From Butyricicoccus porcorum (lineage in GTDB: Bacteria; Bacillota; Clostridia; Oscillospirales; Butyricicoccaceae), in assembly GCF_002157465.1 (NCBI RefSeq), contig NZ_NHOC01000002.1, positions 124,508 to 188,507 on the forward strand: a DNA stretch of 64,000 nt, written 5' to 3'. The position numbers and the translations under genes were made by a program. Positions within the stretch are counted from its first letter, which is position 1. Every line of letters starts with the position of its first letter. The notes beneath the pieces are model-generated. The model searched no databases and was not told where the DNA came from. It saw nothing but the letters and a program-made list of their open reading frames with translations. Shown here one piece after another: positions 1-6,122 of the stretch.

Positions 1-1
1 G

Positions 2-1135
2 GCGGCCGGTGCTACGGCGTCCGCGCAGGAGCTGCGTGCCGCCATCCCGTTCGACGATATAGATGCGCTGCCCGCACAGCTCCACGCCCGCCAGACGGAA
101 CGAGACCGTTTGTCCCGTCAGATGGAAGACAGCAGGAAGGCGTGGGAAAGTCATCAGCGTGCACTCGCTGCCGCACAAGAGGCACAGAAAACAGAAACAG
201 AGCAATACATGCAATGCGAGCAGGCGGCGCAGGCCGCTGCACAGGCGTGGAAGGCTGCGCTCACGCAGGCGGGCTTTGCCACCGGGCAGGCATATCAGGA
301 CGCGCTGCTGCCGTCGGAGGAACGGACAGCGCTGGAACAGCGCGTGCAGCGGTTTGAGCAGCAACTCGCCGCTGCGGTTTCGCTGGAATGTGAATATGAA
401 GCAGCTGCGAAACAGATCGTACCTGCCGATTTGGAGCAGTTGATACAGATACGCACCCAGGCAGAGCAGGAATGCCGCGCCTGCGAGGGAGAAGTTCACA
501 GCCGTGCTGAGCGCCTGCGGGCAAATACAGAGATTTTACAGCGCATGGGGCAGGTACAGGCGGAGCAGGCAGAGCTTGAGCGTCAGACTGCGGCGCTGCG
601 CGAGCTGTCACAGACGGCAAACGGCGAGCTCGCGGGCAAACAGAAGCTGATGCTCGAGCAGTATGTGCAGGCGGCCTATTTTGAGCGCGTGTTGCAGCGC
701 GCAAACCTGCGCCTGCGCGATATGACACAAGGGCGCTATGAGATGCAGCGGCGCCGCAGAGCGGAAAATAACCGCAGCCAGTCCGGCCTCGATATCGATG
801 TCATGGATTATTACACGGGGAAAACCCGTTCGGTCAAGACACTGTCGGGCGGTGAATCGTTCCTTGGCGCACTGGCGCTGGCGCTCGGCATGTCGGATGT
901 CATTCAGAGCTATGCAGGCGGTGTGCGCGTCGAGACCGTATTCATCGACGAGGGCTTCGGCTCACTCGACAGTTTGGCGCTGGAACAGGCAATTTCTGTG
1001 CTGGCGCGCCTGTCGGACGGCGACCGCCTGATTGGAATTATTTCACACGTAACCGAGCTGAAGGATCGTGTCAACCGGCAGATTGTGGTTGGGCGCGGTT
1101 CAACCGGCAGCACGGCAAAACTGATTGTGGGGTGA
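2..1135 (+). CDS. sbcC: Nuclease SbcCD subunit C, C-terminal part (5' end outside window)
   Basis: This is the C-terminal 377 or so residues of SbcC, the SMC-like ATPase that works with the SbcD nuclease to open hairpins and blocked DNA ends. The frame is open from base 2. The visible part is a long Gln/Ala/Glu-rich coiled coil (to about base 720), then the C-terminal ATPase lobe. That lobe carries the ABC signature LSGGESFLGALALALG (bases 841-888), the Walker B/D-loop VFIDEGFGSLD (about 940-972) and the switch histidine in IISHVTELKDRV. Its stop is 6 bases before trmO, so the two are probably cotranscribed; sbcD would be expected upstream. Assignment is firm because the LSGGE-DEGFGSLD pair is typical of SbcC. 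Confidence 0.93.
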   Translation, partial: AAGATASAQELRAAIPFDDIDALPAQLHARQTERDRLSRQMEDSRKAWESHQRALAAAQEAQKTETEQYMQCEQAAQAAAQAWKAALTQAGFATGQAYQDALLPSEERTALEQRVQRFEQQLAAAVSLECEYEAAAKQIVPADLEQLIQIRTQAEQECRACEGEVHSRAERLRANTEILQRMGQVQAEQAELERQTAALRELSQTANGELAGKQKLMLEQYVQAAYFERVLQRANLRLRDMTQGRYEMQRRRRAENNRSQSGLDIDVMDYYTGKTRSVKTLSGGESFLGALALALGMSDVIQSYAGGVRVETVFIDEGFGSLDSLALEQAISVLARLSDGDRLIGIISHVTELKDRVNRQIVVGRGSTGSTAKLIVG

Positions 1136-1141
1136 TAGAAT

Positions 1142-1828
1142 ATGGAACATCAAATGAAAATAATTGCGCGGATCCACACGGATTTTCCGACCAAGTTTGG
1201 CATTCCACGTCAGAGCGGTATTGTTGACGCACTCCGGGCGTCCATCGTTTTTGAACCGGAATTCCGCAACCCGGATGCGCTGCGTGGGTTGGACGGCTTT
1301 TCCCATATCTGGCTGATCTGGCAGTTTTCCGAGGGCATCCGTGAGACATGGTCGCCAACAGTGCGCCCGCCCCGGCTGGGCGGCAATACGCGCATGGGTG
1401 TGTTTGCGACCCGTTCGCCGTTCCGCCCCAATCCCATCGGGTTGTCCAGCGTTCGGCTGGCGGGCATTGACCTGCATACACCGGATGGGCCGGTGCTGTA
1501 TGTCTCCGGCGCGGATCTGATGGACGGCACGCCAATTTATGATATCAAGCCGTATCTTCCGTATGCGGACAGCCATCCGGAGGCATCAGAGGGGTTTGCA
1601 CATCCGGTGCGCGACGCAGCACTGCATGTCAACATTCCGGCAGAGTGGCTGGATAAAATTCCGATGGAGCGGCAGGAGGCACTGCGCGGCGTGCTGGCGC
1701 ATGATCCGCGTCCGTCTTATCAAAATGACCCGACGCGCATCTATGGCATGGCATTTGCCGGACTGGAAATCAAATTTCGTGTAGACGGTGATACACTGAC
1801 TGTCTGCGGCGTGTGCGCACAGACATAG
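1142..1828 (+). CDS. trmO: tRNA m6t6A37 methyltransferase TrmO (TsaA/YaeB family)
   Basis: TrmO methylates N6-threonylcarbamoyladenosine at position 37 of certain ANN-decoding tRNAs, using SAM. The 228-residue product has the usual length. The TsaA-fold core is at residues 5-140, with the family signature GGNTRMGVFATRSPFRPNPIG split around residue 90 and the YDIKPYLPYAD motif near residue 135. A smaller C-terminal domain follows (residues 150-228). It starts 6 bases after sbcC and ends just before a strong terminator, so it closes that operon. The pairing with sbcC seems incidental. Confidence 0.92.
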   Translation: MEHQMKIIARIHTDFPTKFGIPRQSGIVDALRASIVFEPEFRNPDALRGLDGFSHIWLIWQFSEGIRETWSPTVRPPRLGGNTRMGVFATRSPFRPNPIGLSSVRLAGIDLHTPDGPVLYVSGADLMDGTPIYDIKPYLPYADSHPEASEGFAHPVRDAALHVNIPAEWLDKIPMERQEALRGVLAHDPRPSYQNDPTRIYGMAFAGLEIKFRVDGDTLTVCGVCAQT

Positions 1829-1831
1829 CCA

Positions 1832-1868
1832 AAAAAGGCATTTCCGCTGAGAACGGAAATGCCTTTTT
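1832..1868 (+). terminator. Rho-independent terminator after trmO
   Basis: The sequence has a stem of AAAAAGGCATTTCCG pairing with CGGAAATGCCTTTTT around a short loop. It lies between the convergent ends of trmO and the lysozyme gene and has A and T tracts on both sides, so it can serve both. Confidence 0.88.
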
Positions 1869-1881
1869 GAATTTCAGATGA

Positions 1882-3345
1882 TTACGCAAGAAGGGAGGAG
1901 CCGATCCCAATCAGATAGCTTCTCAGCATTGCCGCGCATTCCGCACGGGTTGCGGAGCCCTGCGGCACCAGGGTAGTTGAGGTACGTCCGCTGATGATGC
2001 CGTTGGCAACTGCCCACTGCATCGGTGTGACAGCATAAGAGGAAATCTTGGAAGCGTCCGTGTATTTGTTCAGATTTTGCAGGGAGGATGTGTCTACACC
2101 GTACCTGTTGGAGTAGCTGTACAGGATGGTTGCAATCTGCTCACGGGTGATGACATCGTTTACACCGAATGTGCCATTGGTATAGCCACTCATAATGCCG
2201 TTCTGGTATGCCCAGATGACAGCGTCGCTGTACCACGCGTCCGCCGAGACATCCTTGTAAACTGCGGAATAAGAAACTGGCGGTTTGCCGGACAGGCTGT
2301 ACAGAATCTGTGCAGCCATCACACGGGTCAGTGCGACGTTGGGCGAGAAGGTCGAAGCAGAAGTGCCGGACATCAGATTATGGTCAACGACAAACGATAC
2401 GGCCTCTGCATACCAGTTGCTCGAGAGCACATCGGTGAAGCCCTTGACGGAATCGCCGGGATCTGGAACCAGATCTCCCTTGGTCAGATAGAAATTACAG
2501 TCGACATCGGTGTTGATGCCGCTGACCCTGCCGGTATCGGAATACTGCCACTGAGTATAGGCACCGGAATACGAGGTGCTGGTGGTATAGTGTGCCAGCC
2601 AGATCGATGCAATGTCCTCGACCTCATTGGCATTGATATTGTCAGTCAGGAAGCTCTTGTTTGCATACAGCATCGGCTGATAGCCGGCGTTGGAGATAGT
2701 TTCACAAAATGCAAGCGCATTTTTGGTCATTTCGGACTTGGACAGATGTGCCTGATACAGGCGTCCGCTGTTGCCACAGAATTCATAATCCATGACAATC
2801 GGAAGGGAGATCTGATATTCCTGGACGCGCTCGAGGACAAAATTTGCCTCAGCGGTCGCCTCTTCAACGGTCAGAGCCTGCGAATAGATGTAAACGCCGA
2901 CCGGAATACCGGCATGGATGGCGCCTTCCATATATGTATCAAACATCGGGTCTTCGGACAGCGCACCGTTGCCTGTGCCGCGGTAACCGACGCGGATAAT
3001 GGCGTAGTCAATCCCGGCATTTTTTACTTTGCTCCAGTTGATATCGTCTTCCCATTTGGATACATCAATGCCGTGGAATACATTGTAGCCTGAGGGAACC
3101 TGATAGGTTTCCCCGGTCAGGAAGCTGTACTGCGCAGTCTTACCGGCTGCCTTATCGCTGTTAAATTCCGGGGGCGTGTATTCAACCAAGTCTCCTTTTT
3201 TCTGGCTTGTGAGCGGATCCTCTGCCTCAGAGTATGCGGCAACCGTGTCTGGGTTTATGGGTTCCGTGCTTTCGATAGCCAGCGCGGTGAGCGCCGAGCC
3301 GCAGAAGGTGAAAGCAAGGAATGCTGCCAGCAGTCTTTTTTTCAT
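1882..3345 (-). CDS. Exported GH25 lysozyme with three C-terminal SLH domains
   Basis: A predicted secreted N-acetylmuramidase of 487 residues. A Sec signal peptide (MKKRLLAAFLAFTFCGSALTALA) is followed by a linker, then a glycoside hydrolase 25 domain at about residues 88-285. The catalytic motifs are FHGIDVSKW (DxS) and VMDYEF (DxE). Three S-layer homology domains follow (about 298-355, 361-420 and 428-481), each with an FxDVxxxxWYxxAV core and a TRxxxAxxL end. SLH domains bind pyruvylated secondary cell-wall polymer, so the enzyme should be held on the cell surface and act in wall turnover or attack on other cells. It is monocistronic, between the trmO terminator and a divergent promoter region shared with the FNT gene. 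Confidence 0.93.
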   Translation of the reverse strand: MKKRLLAAFLAFTFCGSALTALAIESTEPINPDTVAAYSEAEDPLTSQKKGDLVEYTPPEFNSDKAAGKTAQYSFLTGETYQVPSGYNVFHGIDVSKWEDDINWSKVKNAGIDYAIIRVGYRGTGNGALSEDPMFDTYMEGAIHAGIPVGVYIYSQALTVEEATAEANFVLERVQEYQISLPIVMDYEFCGNSGRLYQAHLSKSEMTKNALAFCETISNAGYQPMLYANKSFLTDNINANEVEDIASIWLAHYTTSTSYSGAYTQWQYSDTGRVSGINTDVDCNFYLTKGDLVPDPGDSVKGFTDVLSSNWYAEAVSFVVDHNLMSGTSASTFSPNVALTRVMAAQILYSLSGKPPVSYSAVYKDVSADAWYSDAVIWAYQNGIMSGYTNGTFGVNDVITREQIATILYSYSNRYGVDTSSLQNLNKYTDASKISSYAVTPMQWAVANGIISGRTSTTLVPQGSATRAECAAMLRSYLIGIGSSLLA

Positions 3346-3413
3346 TTCTTCCCTTCCTTTTGCGTTTTCATACGTTCCTTTTGATGTTACCGAATTGTAA
3401 CGATACTAAATAA

Positions 3414-3442
3414 GTTATACCATAGGTTTCCGAATAATGCAA
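3414..3442 (-). promoter_or_regulatory. Sigma-A promoter of the lysozyme gene
   Basis: Read on the minus strand, TTGCAT is followed after exactly 17 bases by TATAAC. The site is about 70 bases upstream of the lysozyme start codon. Confidence 0.6.
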
Positions 3443-3506
3443 GAACTTTATCTTGGCTCCAAAATATAGAAAATTCGCTATAAAGAGCACGTAAACAGCT
3501 GCCCGA

Positions 3507-3535
3507 TTGACAACAGCAGGTCGGCGGTGTACAAT
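3507..3535 (+). promoter_or_regulatory. Sigma-A promoter of the FNT transporter gene
   Basis: A perfect -35 hexamer TTGACA and TACAAT are separated by 17 bases, about 90 bases before the start codon. This is among the strongest-looking promoters in the window. Confidence 0.75.
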
Positions 3536-3624
3536 CGTGTGAGGACAATGCGAACCGGCAGGCGGAATTTTTCGCACGCATTTCCTGTGAAAAGCCGGAA
3601 AAACAGACTGGAAAGGAAAGAAAT

Positions 3625-4248
3625 ATGCAGTCAGAAAAGTTATTGGATTTGTTCCGCCGCGCCGTTTCGGCAGGCATATGCATTGCCATCGGCGGCGTAG
3701 TGTTTCTGGGGTGTGACAACAAATATGTTGGTGCAGTTTTATTCTCAGTCGGCCTGTTTGCGGTTGTGACGCGCGGCATGGCGCTGTATACCGGCATGGT
3801 CGGCTATTTGCCGGACAACTGCAATCTGGATTATATCGGACGGCTGCTGGTCGTGATTGCAGGCAATCTGGTCGGTACCGGCATCATCGGTCTCGGTCTG
3901 CATTTGACACGGCAGACCGCCCTGTGTGAAAAGGCGGCGGAGATGTGTGCGGTCAAGACGGGGGATTCGCTGCTCAGTCTGCTTGTGCTCGGCATCGGCT
4001 GCGGCATCCTGATGTACATAGCGGTCGATGGCTATCGCAGATTCACCGATCCGCTGACAAAGATTCTCGGTGTATTCCTGTGTGTGCCGGTGTTTATCCT
4101 GTCCGGCATGGAACACTCCATTGCGGATATGTTCTATTTCTTCGCCGGGTCGGCGTGGTCGCTGCGCACGGTGATCTGTGTCGCAGTTATTATTCTCGGT
4201 AACGGTATCGGCGGCGTGCTCATCCCGCTGCTGCGCCCGGGAAAATAA
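3625..4248 (+). CDS. Formate/nitrite transporter (FNT) family membrane protein
   Basis: A 207-residue protein made almost entirely of hydrophobic helices (about six). It has an amphipathic start (MQSEKLLDLFRRAVSAG) and the FNT-like pattern GxxxGxxxFxxGLFAVVTRGMALYTG in the second helix. FNT proteins are pentameric channels for formate, nitrite, hydrosulfide or short acids. This one is shorter than the classical FocA/NirC (about 270 residues), as in many clostridial members, and the substrate cannot be told from sequence. It is transcribed alone from a strong promoter. Its native terminator is now split by an insertion element. Confidence 0.8.
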   Translation: MQSEKLLDLFRRAVSAGICIAIGGVVFLGCDNKYVGAVLFSVGLFAVVTRGMALYTGMVGYLPDNCNLDYIGRLLVVIAGNLVGTGIIGLGLHLTRQTALCEKAAEMCAVKTGDSLLSLLVLGIGCGILMYIAVDGYRRFTDPLTKILGVFLCVPVFILSGMEHSIADMFYFFAGSAWSLRTVICVAVIILGNGIGGVLIPLLRPGK

Positions 4249-4266
4249 AAACCGAAAAAACCCAAA

Positions 4267-4291
4267 ACCGGTACTGCTTGTCAGTACCGGT
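4267..4291. repeat. 25-bp direct repeat, left copy (palindromic terminator stem)
   Basis: The 25-base palindrome ACCGGTACTG-CTTGT-CAGTACCGGT (10-bp stem, 5-base loop) occurs identically and in the same orientation at 5506-5530. The two copies flank an IS1182-like element exactly. The left copy keeps the A-tract of the former terminator and the right copy keeps the T-tract. Confidence 0.9.
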
Positions 4292-4301
4292 CAGCCTGTC
4301 G

Positions 4302-4327
4302 AAAAAGTCGCCGAAAGGCGGCTTTTT
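4302..4327 (+). terminator. Hairpin just inside the left end of the IS
   Basis: AAAAAGTCGCC pairs with GGCGGCTTTTT around a GAAA tetraloop, followed by T residues. It probably blocks read-through from the host gene into the transposase, a common IS self-restraint device. Confidence 0.7.
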
Positions 4328-4362
4328 CTGTTATAATAAAGATAAGAGAGACAGGTGATAAA

Positions 4363-5151
4363 ATGATAGTAAAAGGGAAGGAAAACAGAGAGGCAGTAGA
4401 GATTGTAAGTCTGGATATGTTAGTGCCCGAGGATCATCTACTGAGGAAAATAGATGCAGCAGTAGATTTCAAACAAATTTATGAATTTGTAGATGATTTG
4501 TACTGCAAGGACAACGGCAGGCCAAGTATCGATCCGGTAGTATTGTTTAAGATTGTAATGATACAGCACATATATGGGATACCATCGCTCCGGCGGACGC
4601 TGGAAGAAGTGAATATGAATGTTGCATACAGGTGGTTTATCGGTTATCCATTGAATGAGCAGGTGCCGCATTTTTCAACAGTAAGCTATCATTTTAAGCA
4701 TCGTTTTACAACAGCAACTGTAGAATATATATTTCGGTGGATATTGAACACAGCAGCAAAGGAAGGATTTCTGGATACGAGTGCAATTTTTATCGATGGG
4801 ACACATATCAAAGCAAGTGCAAACATGAAGAAAAAAGCACGAAAAGCTGTTCCAGTTGAAGCAAAACGATATGCAAAGGAGCTGCGGGAAGAAATTAACA
4901 GAGATCGCGAAGAACACGACAAAAAGCCATTCAACGATGATGACGATTCAACACCGCCAAGAAAGGTACTCCGTAGAATTTTGTGTAAGCGATATTCGAC
5001 AAATGTCAAGAATGGTGCAGTTTTCTGCGCATGTGCTGGCCTGAATTCCCTTGGCTACCGTTCTCCCGTGCAGGCTCTGCAATATGCGCGCCCGCAGGGC
5101 GTGAATGCTGCCAGAGCCTGCCGGGAAGCCTACAGCCTGGGAATCAGGTAA
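4363..5151 (+). pseudogene. IS1182-family transposase, N-terminal half, truncated
   Basis: Residues 1-200 or so are typical of IS1182 transposases: the DUF772-like N-terminal region (PEDHLLRKIDAAVDF, then NGRPSIDPVVLFKIVMIQ and FSTVSYHFKHRF), then FIDGTHIKASANMKKK, which holds the first catalytic aspartate. After the acidic stretch FNDDDDSTPP (near base 4950) the similarity fades. The last 60 or so residues are not family-like, and the frame stops at 5149. The remaining catalytic residues are absent. A -10 like TATAAT (4332-4337) and AGAGAGACAGGTG precede the ATG. The codon use and AT-rich base composition differ from the neighbouring genes, which fits a transferred element. Confidence 0.85.
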
Positions 5152-5395
5152 CGCTGCGGTCGGCGAACATGATCTCCAACTGGCTCAGAATCAGATCCCA
5201 GTTCTGGCACCGGGGATGCCAGTGCTTCACAATCCGCTGTGAGGCCAGATAAAGCATCCGGCGCAAGGAATCGTCGTTGGTGAACGACGGCTTGTTCTTC
5301 GTCATTTGCCGGAACTGGCGGTTCAGCCCCTCAATAATGTTCGTCGTGTATATGATCTTCCGAATCTCCATGGGATATTCGAAGAAGGTGCTGGG
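5144..5395 (-). pseudogene. IS256 (Mutator)-family transposase, C-terminal fragment
   Basis: On the minus strand an open frame ending at 5144 encodes STFFEYPMEIRKIIYTTNII, then EGLNRQFRQMTKNK, then DDSLRRMLYLASQRI and a short tail. This is the conserved C-terminus of IS256/Mutator transposases. Upstream the match stops sharply at a stop codon at 5396-5398, next to resumed IS1182 sequence on the plus strand. Only about 83 residues of a roughly 400-residue enzyme remain, without the DDE residues. The position of the other junction (between about 4990 and 5050) is not clear by eye. Confidence 0.85.
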
Positions 5396-5478
5396 CTATG
5401 TGGAAGTGGAAAATCCATTTCCCTATTCCAATTTTCCCCCTTTTTCCCTATATGTGCCAAAACCCGGCTCTCGCTTAA
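5396..5478 (+). pseudogene. IS1182-family transposase, extreme C-terminal remnant
   Basis: The frame beginning at about 5395 encodes AMWKWKIHFPIPIFPLF and ends PYMCQNPALA-stop. A Leu/Ala-Met-Trp-Lys-Trp-rich tail close to the right inverted repeat is usual for IS1182-type transposases. It shows that the right end of the element is original and only the middle was replaced. Confidence 0.6.
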
Positions 5479-5492
5479 TGCGCAGCCGGGTT
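5461..5492 (+). terminator. Hairpin at the right end of the IS
   Basis: AACCCGGCT pairs with AGCCGGGTT around a 14-base loop, and a TTCTT tail runs into the right inverted repeat. It overlaps the stop codon of the transposase remnant and probably ended its transcript. Confidence 0.6.
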
Positions 5493-5505
5493 CTTCGACA
5501 GGCTC

Positions 5506-5530
5506 ACCGGTACTGCTTGTCAGTACCGGT
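5506..5530. repeat. 25-bp direct repeat, right copy (palindromic terminator stem)
   Basis: Identical to 4267-4291. Followed by TTTCGTC, it reconstructs, together with the A-tract before the left copy, the likely original bidirectional terminator of the FNT gene. Confidence 0.9.
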
Positions 5531-5553
5531 TTTCGTCTATGCGGAAGGGGGAA

Positions 5554-5649
5554 TTACTTCTGTTTTACTGCACGCAGTTCAATATAGCCGCGCTCTCCGC
5601 GCGGTTCCAGTTGGATGCGGGGAGATGTATCATCCCACACTCTGTACAT
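5554..5649 (-). CDS. Possible 31-residue small protein
   Basis: A short minus-strand frame encodes MYRVWDDTSPRIQLEPRG then ERGYIELRAVKQK. An AGAGGTG Shine-Dalgarno-like sequence sits 9 bases before the ATG, and the frame ends 23 bases before the palindromic terminator. I recognise no family. The rest of 5541-5855 shows no other convincing gene. It could be a chance frame; the ribosome binding site and the downstream terminator are the only support. Confidence 0.3.
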   Translation of the reverse strand: MYRVWDDTSPRIQLEPRGERGYIELRAVKQK

Positions 5650-5855
5650 AGACAGAGTTTCACCTCTTGACAGGTTTCAGTATACGCTGTTTGGAAAGAA
5701 GACGCTCGATGTTTTCTGCCCTTTTTCTGCACTGCGGCGTTCCCGAGCGTACAACAATAGAAAAGAAACTTCTGCCACCGGGCAGTTGCGGGATACTGGA
5801 GCAAAATTGTTGTAAAAGATTGATTATTAATTTAAGTAAGATGAAAAGAGTATGA

Positions 5856-5889
5856 AAACAGCCCTGTTTCTTGCGAAACAGGGCTGTTT
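5856..5889 (-). terminator. Terminator of tRNA-Pro
   Basis: AAACAGCCCTGTTTC pairs with GAAACAGGGCTGTTT. On the minus strand a TTTT run follows, directly downstream of the tRNA 3' end. Confidence 0.85.
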
Positions 5890-5892
5890 ATC

Positions 5893-5969
<77 letters not shown>

Positions 5970-6066
5970 AATAACTTGCTTATCTATAATAGCACACCGT
6001 ACATCCAATTGCAAGGACAATTTGTGGAAAAGTCTGCCGCCAGGTTCAGCTTCTGCGTGCGGATCG

Positions 6067-6103
6067 ATGCAAACCATCGGTCATTTTGACCGATGGTTTG
6101 CAT
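6067..6103. repeat. Perfect 17-bp inverted repeat with 3-base loop
   Basis: ATGCAAACCATCGGTCA is followed by TTT and its exact complement. It lies 20 bases past the end of the minus-strand membrane protein gene. It lacks a T-run on the minus strand, so it is either a weak terminator or an mRNA 3'-end stabiliser. Confidence 0.7.
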
Positions 6104-6122
6104 TGCAACTGAAATATCAGAA

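Larger units (their letters stand above)
4292..5505 (+). mobile_element. Decayed IS1182-family insertion sequence, rearranged with an IS256 fragment
   Basis: The element is 1214 bp, bounded by identical 25-bp direct repeats. Imperfect terminal inverted repeats read AGCCTGTCGAA plus A-rich bases inward from each end (4293-4306 and 5492-5504). Just inside each end is a transcription-blocking hairpin (4302-4327 and 5461-5492). Inside lie the N-terminal half of an IS1182-type transposase, an antisense IS256-type C-terminal fragment, and the last 26 codons of an IS1182-type transposase. Intact IS1182 elements carry one transposase of roughly 450-550 residues, so the catalytic middle is missing and this copy should be unable to move on its own. 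Confidence 0.85.

Noticed and set aside
5051-5651. Several short plus-strand frames in the right half of the IS element
   Set aside because: They run opposite to the IS256 fragment or through inverted-repeat sequence; only the last 26 codons of an IS1182-like tail are supported.
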